From: Tipula vernalis
Taxonomy: Eukaryota; Arthropoda; Insecta; Diptera; Tipulidae
Length of the DNA stretch: 64,000 nt
Assembly: GCA_958295665.1 (NCBI GenBank)
Contig: OY282560.1
Span: forward strand, 97,069,930-97,133,929
Direction: 5' to 3'
The first letter of the stretch is position 1; each line of letters starts with the position of its first letter. Position numbers and translations under genes: made by a program. Shown here one piece after another: positions 11,791 to 23,401 of the stretch. The notes under the pieces are model-generated. The model saw only the letters and a program-made list of their open reading frames with translations. It was not told the DNA's origin and made no database searches.

Positions 11791-14304
11791 ATACTATCAA
11801 CTGATCTTCTGTAATTGCGAAAAATCTCGATAACCTCCAATAATCTCTTACATAGTTTCGAGTAATCTCAATAGCATCGATCGGATAACCTCAAAAACCT
11901 CGAAACATTGCAAATAATATCTCGAATTACCCAAATGTATAGGCTCCAACAATCACCGAATAATTTCGAAAATCTTGATAACTGCCAACTCGAAAGTTTC
12001 AAATAACCTCGAAACGTACAAAATATCGAAAAATCCGGAAAACATCCCGTAGGTAATCTAATAAATAATTCCGAATAATCTCAAAAACCCCGAAAAATCA
12101 AAAATTCTGTAAAAACTAGAATAATTCCCAATATCCTAAATAATCCTCTTACAAAACAAGACTAATCTCGAAAATATTCAGAAAATCCAAATTCAATTAA
12201 TCTCGAAAACAGTCGAAAATTCTGAATATTCTCGAATTAAAATCTCGCAAAACCTAGAAGAATGACAAAACATATTTTGAAAGTATCGTATAATATTCAG
12301 TGTCCTCGAAATAATCTCATATAAACTCTTCAAGCAATCTCTAATGATTTCATGGCAAACAAATCAACACAAATCTCGAATCATCTCAAAATCTTGATAG
12401 AACTACGAATATTTTCGAGATTAGTATCAGTATTTTCGAAATTTTCGAACATTTGCTCGAATAAACCTGTATAACTCCGAACAATATTCTTAAATAATCT
12501 GGAACATCTCATATGACTTAAAATTATAGAAAAATTCAAATAATAGTTTGAATTACTTAAATGTGTAAAAGTTAAATCTCGCAAAAGCTTCTCGATGTAA
12601 GTACATATCTCAGTATTATCGAATTCCATAACATTTTCGAATAATCTAGCAATAATCGGTCTAATATCGAAAATTTCCAATAATTTTTAATAATTTCGAT
12701 GATAAGCAACTCACGACCTTAAAAAAATCCAGAAAATATCGGGAATAATTTCGAACAATGAAATAATCTTCAACATTTGTGAAAAATCTCGAAAAACCTC
12801 GAATTATCGAATAATCTCAAAAATCTCAAAACATTCGAAATAATGAAATGAAAATAGTCGAGTTACCCAAATGTATAAGTGCTCTGTATAGTAGCTCCAA
12901 TAATTATCAAAAAATTTCGTAAAATTTCGAAACCACGAAAAATTCTAAATAGTTTTGACTATTAACGAAAAATATCGAAAATCTCGAATAATCAAAAAAG
13001 TTGTATATACGAGTAAAAACAAGAATAATTTCGGAACACCCGAAAATTATGAATATTCTCGAATAGCATAAAATAAACGAATAATCTCGAAAATCTCGCA
13101 AAACCTCAAATTATAGTCAGTAATCTCGAACTAATCCCAAAGAAACTAGAATATTTCAATTACTCTCCAATAATTTTTAAACTTTCGAGAGAGTATTTTG
13201 AACAGATTCTCGAATAATTCCGAAACACCGAAACATTAAAAATGTTAGCTAAAATTACCCAAATGTATAAAAGTGTAATCAGCCATAAGCATCTCGATAA
13301 TTTCGAATTCCATAAATTACTCTTTCGAAAAATGTAGTAACAACCAGACTAACATCGAAAAATTTCTAAAATCTTAAATAAACTCGAAAAATTCCAATAA
13401 TTTCTTAAATAATTCCGAAAAATTTCTAAAGCCTCTAAAAATGTTGGAAATATTGAATAATCTAAAAATATTCCAAATAAAATACAAATTATGAAATTAC
13501 CCCAAAAAGCTCCAATAATTATCGAAAAATGTCGAATAATAATAAGAAACAATACGAAATCCAATCAAGCACACCACGACAAATCTCGATTTTTGTTTAA
13601 TGTTTTGACTATTCTCGAATAAAATCGAAAAACTCAAATAATCCGAATAATCCGAATAACTTCGTAATTCAACAATCACAAAAGCATATTCCTCGACTTG
13701 GAAACTCTACGAATAAAAAACGAATACTCTTCGACTAAACTTGGAAACACCAAATTTTTAAATGTTTAAAGTAAGAATTGAATTTAATTTTTAAAAATTC
13801 AGAATTTTTTTAAATAAATTTCAAAAGCTTCGAGAACTACGAACTTAATAAATTTAAGAATTACAAAATTTAAAATTTTTTAAGATCGTTGAATTGGTAA
13901 AATTTTAAAACATCAATAATTTTATGACGTAGGTAATTTGTTTTGCCGTTAAATTAAATGGTAACAATAGAATCAATAAAGAATAACAGGCTCATTCGCA
14001 TTCATTTAAAAGACGGAATTATTCGTGCTACCGTATTCAAATTTTGGAATAGAAAAATATTGGAAAAACATTTTAGGATCACTTTAAGTGAATATGATCG
14101 CACTTTCTAGTCGTAATCACACGTTTAAATTTAATGATCACAAGATTTTGCGATCATATAAAAAGAACGCGAAATGTAAGGTCTCAAAATTTAGAATTGA
14201 ATTTTATTGAATGATTCTGAATTTCTTGGCTGCTGAAATTTATTTTTTTTTGATAAAATTTTAGGAACTTTAATAATTTCAAAAGCTATAATATATGAAA
14301 ATTC

Positions 14305-17300
14305 CGACGGCAACCAACTCAAAGCTTTTAGAAAAATCCATTAAATATTGAAATATTTCGAATAATTTTGATATTCGTTTAATCTTCAATACTCTTCTTA
14401 AGAAATCTCGAAAATATCCAATAAAACCTTCAAAAATCAAAAATCCTATATAACAACCACAATAATTTCGAATATCTCATATTATCTGTAACATCATGTC
14501 TATAAACGCTCTTCTCACTAAGCGCCACTCAACGCCGTACAAAACTAGACCAATCTCGAGAATTTTCAGAAAATCTCGAATATATTCGATTAATCTCGAA
14601 AACTCTCGAAAATATTAGAATATTCTTAAACTCGATAGATGGGTCTAAAACTCGAATTGAACTTCAAATATTCGCGACCGGCCATTTTTGAAAATTACGA
14701 AGATCTGAAACGCCTCGTATTGGCCTCATTAAGTAAAACATTACAAATAATGTCTCCGACTAGACCAATGTATGAGGTATGTACAAATCACGAAAATTTC
14801 AACAATAATCTCGAAAAACTTACTACGTTTTAAATATTCTCGAATAATTCCGAAAATCTCCAATAGTTTCAAAAACCCTAATAATTTCGAATATTTTAAA
14901 TCAATATGAAAATCTCGAGTAATCTCTAAAATCTTGATAAAACCGCGAATATTTTCGAGTAATCTCCCAAAATTTGGGCTAAAATCGATTTTGTTTTAAA
15001 TCTCCACAACAACCAAATAAAACTTGATTAGTCTCTCGAAATCTCGATTAAAAATAATTTCGAGCAAAAATTAAATCTTCAATATTGTCAAAAAAATCTC
15101 AAAAACATCCAAATAAAACCAGAAAAATTCTGATTGTACAAAATTCAATTAAATCTGACACCTCCCGAATAACAGCCAATAAACAAGTAATTTTCGCACA
15201 ATTTTCAATATCTCGCCAAAATTTGATTACCATTAAAATATTTTTCGTAAATCTCCAATAATATTCAGTAATCTTGAAATAATACCAGATAACCTGAAAA
15301 TTTGGATAATTTCGATAAAAAGCAACTCAACACGATTTAAAACTCCCTAGAAAAATCTGAAATAATTTTGAATAATCTCGAGAGTGTATTCTCGCAAATA
15401 ACCCCGAATATTATACAATATTCTTGAAAAATTTTGAACATCTCTTGTGATCCAAACACTTTCGCATAAGTATCTTGGTGTAAGTACAGTACTCAAAAAT
15501 TCCAAACTGGACTTACATCAAAAAATTCTAAAATCTAAAATAAGATTCGATTATTTCGAAAAAATCTCAAATAATCTGAAAACTTTCCAATAATCTCTGA
15601 TAATTTCGACTCAAGCCTTAAGAAAATTCTAGAAAATATCAAAATATTGCGAACAAAAATTAAAAATAAAACTAAATATATCGAATAATTTTCAAAATCT
15701 CGAAAACCTCCAACAATCTCTAAAATAATTCTGAATAATCTCAAAAGTTTCAAAAAAAATCCAGGAAATATCGAATAACTTCCCAAATCTAGAAACAAGT
15801 CTGAATAAGCTCGAGATAAATTAAGAAACTGAACGTCAAATAAACCTCAAAAAACCTCAAAAAATGTTGAACATTTTCAATGTTCTCGCATAATACCGAA
15901 AATCTCGAATCATCTCAGAAAGCCTCGAAAAATTAAAAATTGTATTTAAAAATATTCTGAATATTTTCGGCAACCTACAATAAACTAATAATCTTGAATA
16001 ATTTTGAAAATCTCGAATAATATTCACTACTCTCGAAATAATCCCAAATAACCTCTAAAATTTCAAATGACCTCTAAATCTACCAAATATCGAAAAATTT
16101 TGACACTTCAAATAGGAAACCTAAATAATTCTGAATAATCTCAAAATTTCATAAAATCAAAAATTCCGTAAAAACCAGAATAATTTCGAATGTCTTGAAT
16201 TATCTGCAAAAGCAAGCATCTAAACGCTCCTCACATCAAGCGTAGTCTTCAGAAACCCTCTATAATATATTCGATTAATCTGGAAAACTCGAAAATTCTG
16301 ACTATTCTCGAATAACGTTCAACAACAATAATCATCTCAAAATCTGGATATAACCATGAATATTTTCGAACCATCACAAAAAATCTGGACTAAGTTGCTT
16401 AACGTCGAAGTTAGCGAAAATTTATTATTGGAAAGTTATGAGATTACTTGAAATTATTTCGAAATATTATTCGAGATTTTAAAAATTTTCTAAATTTCTA
16501 GAAAATATCGCAAATGATTTTGTACTATCAACTAATCTCCAAAATTCGCGAAAAATCTCGAGAACCTCCAATAATCTCTTAAATAATTTCGGATAACCTC
16601 AAAAACCTCGAAACATTGCAAATAATATCTCGAATTACTCAAATGTATAGGCTCCAACAATCACCGAATAATTTCGAAAATCTTGATAACTGACAACTCA
16701 AGGCTCTAGAAAAATCAAGAAAATGAAGAAACTTAAAGTCAAACAAACCAAGAAAAATCTCAAAAAATTTGAACATTTTGAATATTCTGAATAAAAACCA
16801 AAATAGCTAATTTCGAAACTCCTGAAAATTTTGAATATATTCTCAAATAACTTTAGATTGTTTTCAAAAATCTCGATAATATTCAATAATTTTAAAATAA
16901 CTCCAAATAAACTCGAAAGTTTCAAATAGCCTCGAAACGTACAAAATGTCGAAAAATCCTGAAAACATCCCGTAGGTAATCTACTAAATAATTCCGAATA
17001 ACCTCAAAAACCTCGAAAAATCAAAAATCCTGTAAAAACTAGAATAATTCCCAAAATCCTGAATAATCTCTGTACACTCAACATCTTACAAAATAAGACT
17101 AATCTCGAAAATATTCAGAAAATCCAAATTCAATTAATCTCGAAAACAGTCGCAAATTCTGAATATTCTCGAATTAAAATCTCGCAAAACTTAGAAGAAT
17201 GACAAAATATATTTTGAAAGTATCGAATAATATTCAGTGTTCTCGAAATAATCTCATATAAACTCTTCAAGCAATCTCTAATAATTTCATGGTAAACAAA

Positions 17301-19660
17301 TCAACACAAATCTCGAATCATCACAAAATCTTGATAGAACTACGAATATTTTCGAGATTAGTATCAGTATTTTCGAAAGTTCGAACATTTGCTCGAATAA
17401 TCCTGTATAACTCCAAACAATATTCTTGAATAATCTGGAACATCTCATATGACCTAAAATTAAAGAAAAAATTCAAATAATATTTCGAATTACTTAAATG
17501 TGTAAAAGTTAAATCTCGCAAAAATTTCTCGATGTAAGAACATAGTTCAGTATTATCGAATTCCATAACATTTTCGAATAATCTAGCAAAAACCGGTCTA
17601 ATATCGATAATTTCCAATAATTTTTAATAATTTCGACGATAAGCAACTCACGGCTTTAAAAAATTCAGAAAATATCGGGAATAATTTCGAACAATGAAAT
17701 AATTTTCAACATTTGTGAAAAATCTCGAAAAACCTCGAATTATCGAATAATCTCAAAAATCTCAAAACATTCGAAATAATGAAATGAAAATAGTCGAGTT
17801 ACCCAAATGTATAAGTGCTCTGTATAGTAGCTCCAATAATTATCAAAAAATTTCGTAAAATTTCGAAACCACGAAAAATTCTAAATAGTTTTGACTATTA
17901 ACGAAAAATATCGAAAATCTCGAATAATAAAAAAAAAAATCTAGAAACACTTGGGAACTCCCAAAAACTATGAATATTCTCGAACAGCGTTAAAAATGAA
18001 TAATCTCGAAAATCTCGCAAAACCTCAAATTATAGTCAGTAATCTCGAAATATTCTCCAATAACTTTTAAAATCTCGAGAATGCATTTCGAACAAATACT
18101 CGGATAATTCCGAATAACCCCGAATAATCTTCGGTATTCTTGAAAAACCTGAAACAGCTTAACATTAAAAATGTTAGCTCAAATAACACAAATGTATAAA
18201 AGTGTAAACATCCATAGGCATGTCGATGTACGTACAAATCACGAAAATTTTGAATTCCATAAATTACTCTTGAAAAATCTAGCAATAACCAGACTAATGT
18301 CGAAAAAATTCTAAACTCTCAAATAAATTCGAAAATTTCCAATAATCTATTAAATAATTCCGAAACATCTCAAAAGCCTCAAAAAATGTTGGAAATATTG
18401 AATAATCTCAAAAATCTCGAAACATTCCAAATAATAATAAATCAAATTACCCAAAAGTGTCAGTGCTCTGTGTAAGCTCCAATAATTATGGAATAATATT
18501 GAAAAATTTCGATAAATTTCGAAGTATGGAATAATGAAACGAACATTTAGTACTCCACGAAAAATCCCGATATGTTTTTAATATTTTTAGCATTCTCGAA
18601 TAAAATCGGAATTCTCGAATTATCAGAATAATTTCGAAACTCCCTCACAAACAAATAATCTCGGATCTTGTGCTCGGATTGATCCCAATAACCACGAATA
18701 ATTTTCGATCTTGATAAAATCACGAATATTTTCTAAAAATCTCGATTAATATCCGGTTTCCACACAAAATAACTCAAATAACCTCAAAAATTTCCAACAG
18801 TCTCTGATAATTTCGATGACAAGCTATCTCAACATTTTAAAAATATCAAAATGTCGCAAATAATTTTGAACAAGAGAATATTTCACGACTTGGAAACTCT
18901 TTGTTGGAATAACAACGAATAACAAACGAATACTCTTCAACTAGTCTTGGAAACACCAACTTTTAAAATGTTTAAAGTAAGAATTTATTTTGAAAAATTC
19001 AAAATTTCTTGACGTGTACAGAAGGTGTGAATATGTGTCAAAAGCTTCGAGAGATTTAAAAATGTTCTTAACTATCAGAAATTGATAAATTTAAGGATTA
19101 CAAAATTTACAGTTTTGTAAAGTTCGTTGAATTGGTAAAATTTTAAAACACAAATAATTTTATGACGTATTTCATAAATTTTGCATTTCAAGAAATTTGA
19201 AAATAATGTTAACCTAAATATTTAATGAATTTTTAAACATTTAAAATTTAACATTTAATTCACTAAATTTAAGATTCTTAAGTGAATGACTTTAATGAAT
19301 TAAAAAAATTAAGAATTTCAATATTATTGAGCCCTCAAAACAATATCAACAAAAGCGATCTCTCTGGTTCCATTTATCTCTTTTCGAATCAAAACGGAAT
19401 TATTCGAGCTACCGTATTCAAATTTTGGAATAGAAAAATATTGAAAAAATATTTTAGGATCACTTTAAGTGAATATGATCGCACCTTTTAGTCCTAATCA
19501 CACGATTAAATTAATGATCACAAGATTTTGCGATCATATCAAAAAGAACGCGAATTGTAAGGTCTCAAAATTTAGAATTGAATTTTATTGAATGATTCAG
19601 AATCTCTTGACATGCTGAAAATTTCGCTCAAAATTTGAAAAATTTTAGGAAATTTAATAT
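14305..19660. repeat. Copy B of the large tandem segmental duplication
   Basis: Collinear with 6891-14275 but about 2 kb shorter. It has one version of the 1.4-kb segment, one version of the ~663-bp segment and no MITE. It is dominated by the same TCTCGAAAA/TCGAATAAT motifs and ends with the ACGGAATTATTCG...GATCACAAGATTTTGCGATC stretch (about 19394-19620). No gene is supported: the ORFs at 17321-17617, 18067-18285 and 19282-19491 are motif by-products. Confidence 0.83.
15291..15316. other. Empty site equivalent to the MITE insertion in copy A
   Basis: AACCTGAAAATTTGGATAAT runs directly into TTTCGATAAAAAGCAACTC, whereas in copy A the equivalent AACCTGAGAAC and TAATTTCGATAACAAGCAACTC are separated by the element at 8086-8438. 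Some local divergence prevents an exact target-duplication call. Confidence 0.6.
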
Positions 19661-19919
19661 TTTGCTAAACAAGGGAATTTCAAATGTTTGGTAAATTTTA
19701 AGAGATTCAAAAATTAAGAATTTCACGATTTTCACGAATTAACATAATTAAAAATTTAATATTCCCGATTTAATAAGCCTATTGATCCTAGAAAGCAAAT
19801 ATCCATCCTTATCTTTGCCTCTATTTATTTTTATTTTTTCCGGCCAAATCAAATGATCTCACTAGAATCAAAAATTGGAACCTTAACCATACTCAAGTAT
19901 AGTATACCAAATCCTAATT
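19661..19919. other. Unassigned AT-rich sequence left of the BEL element
   Basis: About 260 bp with no ORF and no clear repeat. It ends in the TCCCT target copy of the retrotransposon. Confidence 0.4.
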
Positions 19920-19924
19920 TCCCT
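19920..19924. repeat. Left target-site duplication of the BEL element (TCCCT)
   Basis: TCCCT immediately precedes the TGTTGA LTR start and is repeated exactly at 24601-24605 after the LTR end CAACA. Five base pairs is usual for BEL/Pao integration. Confidence 0.85.
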
Positions 19925-19957
19925 TGTTGAAAAATGTAGATCATATTGTGAGCGCCA
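19925..19957 (+). mobile_element. 5' LTR remnant (33 bp)
   Basis: TGTTGAAAAATGTAGATCAT and on to GAGCGCCA matches the first 33 bp of the 3' LTR (24391-24423) with one difference (A versus C at the seventh base). After GCGCCA the sequence switches into an inverted pol fragment. The rest of the 5' LTR, the primer-binding site and the leader are missing. Confidence 0.85.
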
Positions 19958-20228
19958 CGGCCTCTACCTTCTCTAATTTTAACGAATCGATTGTGGTTTT
20001 CATCAAGCGTGCTCCAAGCATTGCTGCCAAGAGTTCCTTGCGTGGAATCGAAATGTCTTCTCGTGGCTTCACTCGTGATTTCGCTTGTACCAGCTGAACG
20101 GACGTACCATTTTCTACTTCCACTCGAACAAAAAGTGCAGCCGCATATGCGGTTTTGCTTGCATCGACAAACATGTGAAACGTTACTTTGTCACGTGTCT
20201 CCGAAAATCCATTAATATGAAGACTCCC
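19947..20228 (-). pseudogene. Inverted BEL/Pao RNase H fragment inside the element's 5' end
   Basis: On the minus strand this encodes about 90 residues of Pao-type RNase H, with [26 protein letters not shown] and [17 protein letters not shown]. It is head-to-head with the plus-strand gag remnant that starts by 20222. It keeps segments that are deleted from this element's own RNase H at 22370-22613, so it came from a related copy or was captured before those deletions. Its inner end shares GTGAGCGCCAC with the LTR, a likely microhomology junction. It continues open to 19941. Confidence 0.85.
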
Positions 20229-20815
20229 GAATTCGAACCGAAGACAAGTTCCAATATTTAATCCAATCGATGTGCGAGGAATCAAGAGCGAGCGAAGTTG
20301 TGAACAGTTACCCGCCGACGGCGGCAAACTACACGAAAGCAGTTGAAAGTTTGAAAAATAGATTCGGACGGGACGATCTTCTAGTAGAAATTTACGTCCG
20401 GGAATTATTGAAACTCGTGCTCAGCAAGTCGAAAGGTAATTTAACACAGATTTACGATAAGTTGGAAACGCATTTGAGAGCTCTTGAATCATTAGGCGTC
20501 ACCACGGAAATGTGCGCCGCAATGTTATTTCCTCTCGTCGAATCCTCTCTACCCGAAGAGATTTTGCGTGCCTGGCAACGCCAAAATACTAGAGTTGATA
20601 ATGCCCAAGATCGATTGAAAGTTTTGATGAAATTCTTGGAATCAGAAGTGCAAAACGACGAGAGAATTTCATTAGCGATAAACGGATTCGACGAGCAAAA
20701 ACCAAGTCACAACAACAACAAAAGTACGAAAAAAAACAGAAGTGTGACAGAAACTTCAATACCAACCCGCGGCTGCTTTGTTTACATCGAACGAAACAAA
20801 CAAAATTCCGAGTAA
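20222..20815 (+). pseudogene. BEL/Pao gag, 5'-truncated N-terminal part
   Basis: The open frame enters from the inverted junction without a start codon: [11 protein letters not shown], then [21 protein letters not shown] and [14 protein letters not shown], which is the typical BEL Gag order. It ends at a stop at 20813-20815 just before the zinc-knuckle region, which continues in other frames. The N-terminal part of Gag is absent. In an intact element Gag forms the particle and packages the RNA. Confidence 0.85.
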
Positions 20816-21162
20816 GTGTATTTTTTGCGGGGAGAGTCACGACAGCGATTCGTGTGAAAAAGCAAAAAAAATTGAGTTTGAGTGCGAGACAAGATATTGT
20901 GAAAGACAAAAAAGCGTGTTTTGCGTGTTTGAAATTGAACCACAGCTACAATAAGTGTCGTTCTAGAATAAAGTGTGCCTGGTGTGGTAAAAAACATGCT
21001 TTGTTGATGTGTCGAGAAGTGACCAAAAATGATAGCGATCAGACCGTGGGTGAAATCCAGACAATGACAAAAAATCTCGCGCTCGCCAACGTAACCTTCC
21101 AAGATCCCCAAGTTTATTTGCAGACGCTCCGCATCAAGTTGAAAGGGCCAACGAGAGAATGA
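20800..21162 (+). pseudogene. BEL/Pao gag zinc-knuckle region, frameshifted
   Basis: Three cysteine/histidine knuckles appear in order: CIFCGESHDSDSC (about 20816-20855, one frame), then CFACLKLNHSYNKC and CAWCGKKHALLMC (about 20917-21013, another frame). The frame change falls at the A-rich run near 20855-20870. A stop at 21160-21162 ends the piece. These knuckles normally bind nucleic acid. Confidence 0.85.
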
Positions 21163-21493
21163 GGGTCGCATAAATCGTACGTGTTAGCCAGTTATGCCGA
21201 AAAATTAGGTTTCGAAAATATCGGTGAAAAGCAGATGGTGCACTTATTGTTTGGTGGGGGGATGTCAGAACCCCGACAACACCAAGTTTCACGCATCACA
21301 CGAAGTAAACTTGATGGTTCAATTGTATTGGTATTGGTATTGGTATTGGTTCTTTCAATTGTATTTTTTCGGCATTTCACGAGGAGATCATTTGAACGAG
21401 CTAAAAAGTAAAGGAATCTACTTATCCGACATTGGCAACGACAACGAACCTATAGCTGTGTTGATAGGCGCGGTTATGGTCGGGCGACTGTAA
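21163..21493 (+). pseudogene. BEL/Pao retropepsin-like (DUF1758-type) remnant
   Basis: A frame-shifted remnant contains LASYAEKLGFENIGEKQMVH and later GIYLSDIGNDNEPIAVLIGA followed by VMVGRL and a stop. This is the usual position and wording of the aspartic protease region of Pao polyproteins. The catalytic Asp-containing N-terminal part cannot be identified, and a small ATTGGT microsatellite sits in the middle. Confidence 0.65.
21326..21350. repeat. (TATTGG)n microsatellite inside the pol remnant
   Basis: Four consecutive copies of a 6-bp unit, TATTGG, followed by T. It has expanded within the decayed protease region and interrupts the family alignment. Confidence 0.85.
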
Positions 21494-22147
21494 ACTCTCC
21501 TCGGCTGGACTATAATAGGGAAAAATTCAACAAATTTTTCGGAACGCCAAGATGCTGCTCTCACAGTTTTTTCTATGTTTGCTAGAGAAGCAGATATTAC
21601 GGATGTATGGAGACTTGATGCGCTGGGAATTACAGATCCAGCTGAGAGAGTTTCAAAGGAAAATTATCTCGCTCAAGCAAAGGCAAATTTTGTATCCAAC
21701 ACTCGGGTCACTCAAGTAGGGCGCTACGAAGTGGCGCTTCCCTGGAAGGAGAAGCACCCCCCACTCGCAAATAATCGTTTTATAGTCGAAAAGAGATTGA
21801 TTAATCTGACCAATAAATTGAAAAATGAACACTTGTTTGAGAAGTACGACGATTTATTGACACGTTGGGATAAAGACGGTATTATCGAAGAAGTACCCAG
21901 TGATCAGTTATCAGAGCATGATTATTATTTACCACATCGTCATGTTCTAAAAATTAGTAGCACCACACCGGTCCGACCAGTATTCGATGCTTCCGCGAAA
22001 ACAAAAGACGGAGTTTCACTCAACAAATGCCTTGAAACTGGTCCAAACCTAATAGAAATGATCCCTAATATTTTGTTGAGATTCAGGAATCATGAAATTG
22101 GAATAGTTGCTGACATTGCAAAAGCATTTTTACAAATTGTGACTTAA
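21494..22147 (+). pseudogene. BEL/Pao reverse transcriptase, N-terminal part
   Basis: Starts with LLGWTIIGK (end of the protease-linker region) and continues through VWRLDALGI, GRYEVALPWKE, DGIIEEVP, YYLPHRHVLK, PVRPVFDASAK, SLNKCLETGPNLIE and ADIAKAFLQI, in the order of Pao RTs. It stops at 22145-22147 right after the AFLQI motif, which carries the first catalytic Asp. The fingers/palm segment with the YVDD motif is missing downstream. Confidence 0.9.
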
Positions 22148-22149
22148 TA

Positions 22150-22613
22150 TTACAATAATGGAAAAACGACCAGAAAAAATTACGAAACGTTTTGTTCTAT
22201 CCGCGGCGCATAAAGTTTTCGACCCACACGGTTGGGCCACACCCACTTTGCTACCTCCGAAAATATTGCTCCAAAATTTATGGGGAATCAAAGAATTAAA
22301 TTGGGACGATGAGATCCCAGATGACTACCAAAAATAGTTTCAAGCCTGGTACGATCAGATTCCTGAACTTCGAGATCTAAGTCTCCCACGGTGGATTTTC
22401 GGAGACACACGTGACAAAATAACGTTCCACATGTTTGTCGACGCAAGAAAAACCAGAGAAAATGGTAGGTCCGTTCAGCTGGTACAAGCGAAATCACGAG
22501 TGAAGCCACGAGGAGATATTTCGATTCCACGCATGGAACTCGTTAAAATTAAAGAAGGTAGAGGTAATTTTTTGGACGGATTCGTCAACTGTTTTGTCCT
22601 GGATTCGTCGTAA
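22150..22613 (+). pseudogene. BEL/Pao RT thumb and RNase H remnant
   Basis: Resumes with ITKRFVLSAAHKVFDPHGW, LLQNLW and LNWDDEIPDDYQK, then an in-frame stop near 22336, then [23 protein letters not shown] and KSRVKPRGDISIPRMEL. Two deletions relative to the inverted copy at 19947-20228 are visible: after DARKT (the [11 protein letters not shown] part) and after MEL. The palm region between 22147 and about 22170 is deleted. Confidence 0.85.
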
Positions 22614-23043
22614 TGGTCAATGGGCAGTTTTTGTGTGGAATAGAATAACAGAAATACGAGCGACCACTGATATCAAAACTTGGCGTCCCGTACCAGGCAA
22701 TAAAAATCAAGCCGATCTGCCGTCACGAGGGTGTATAACCAGACAGCTCATAAATTCCAGATGGTGGGAGGGACCAGACTGGCTAAAAGATTCTCCTGAT
22801 CATTGGCCAGCTGATCGTTTTGAGATTAATGAGGATAAAGTTAACGCAGAATTGAAGAAAAGCGCAGAGAAAACTACGCCCGAAAGTTTCATTCATGAGG
22901 CTACGGTACTCAGTTGTGCTAATGTGATTATCAGAGAATCTGATCCACCGTGGTATTTGCTCAGAATGTCAAGTTATTTAAAAACCGTCCGAATGATTGC
23001 TTGGATTTTTCGATTTGCGCGAAATTGCAAGAGAATTTATTGA
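22594..23043 (+). pseudogene. BEL/Pao pol linker between RNase H and integrase
   Basis: WAVFVWNRITEIRATTDIKTW, then RPVPGNKNQADLPSRG and WWEGPDWLKDSP, the conserved Pao linker. It continues to a stop at 23041-23043, with the next block in a different frame. This region joins RNase H to the integrase zinc-binding domain. Confidence 0.85.
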
Positions 23044-23401
23044 TGCAGAATCGCGAATTTTGAAAATCAGCCAAGACGAAAAAGTCTATAAAGAAGAAAG
23101 CACCGGATTAATCAGAACGAAATCACTGGTTTCAAATCGCGATGACAGTTTTGGCTTCAGATTTCCGATAGTTTTAAGCCATAATCATAAATTGATCAAA
23201 CTGCTTATTACGCATACACACCTGAAAAATAATCACACGGGCATCAATACATTGTTAAAAATTTTGAGAGAAAATTTTTGGATTACTTCAAGTTGGCGTG
23301 CTGTAAAAAATGTCATACTGTCGCCGTTTTGCAGGAAAAACATTAAAAGCACCGCCTACGAGTTTGCCCGCAAAGAGAGTCAGAGATGCAAAAGTTTTTG
23401 A
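22997..23401 (+). pseudogene. BEL/Pao integrase zinc-binding region
   Basis: A run of FPIVLSHNHKLIKLLITHTH, then HTGINTLLKILRENFWI, matches the HHCC-type region upstream of Pao integrase cores. The two histidines are visible; the Cys pair is degraded by a frameshift (SPFCRK in this frame, with SYCRRFAGKTLK in the next). It ends at a stop at 23399-23401. Confidence 0.8.

Larger units (their letters stand above)
6891..14275. repeat. Copy A of a ~7.4-kb tandem segmental duplication
   Basis: Matches copy B (14305-19660) in order. CGACGGCAA(G/C)CAACTCAAAG is at 6891 and 14305; the GTCTATAAAC block at 7079 and 14498; GAGATAAATTAAGAAACTGA near 10219 and 15809; the block around 12381-12680 recurs at 17321-17617; and ACGGAATTATTCG at 14013 recurs at 19394. 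The offset falls from about 7414 to 5381 because copy A carries extra internal duplications and two MITE-like insertions. Most of the segment is the TCTCGAAAA-type degenerate repeat; the last ~500 bp are more ordinary AT-rich sequence with a GATCACAAGATTTTGCGATCATAT block near 14138. No genes are seen. Confidence 0.85.

Noticed and set aside
14013..14170. Possible gene fragment or element (ACGGAATTATTCG... GCGATCATAT) shared by 14.0 kb and 19.4 kb, with a word GCGATCATATCAAAAA also in the 345-bp unit
   Set aside because: The first similarity is part of the A/B duplication. The shared 16-base word with the 345-bp array is suggestive, but surrounding sequence does not align by eye, so no relation is claimed.
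12381..17617. A possible conserved ~99-codon protein duplicated at 12381-12680 and 17321-17617
   Set aside because: The similarity is explained by the segmental duplication, and the translation is typical of TCTCGAAAA-motif DNA. No start context or domain is visible.
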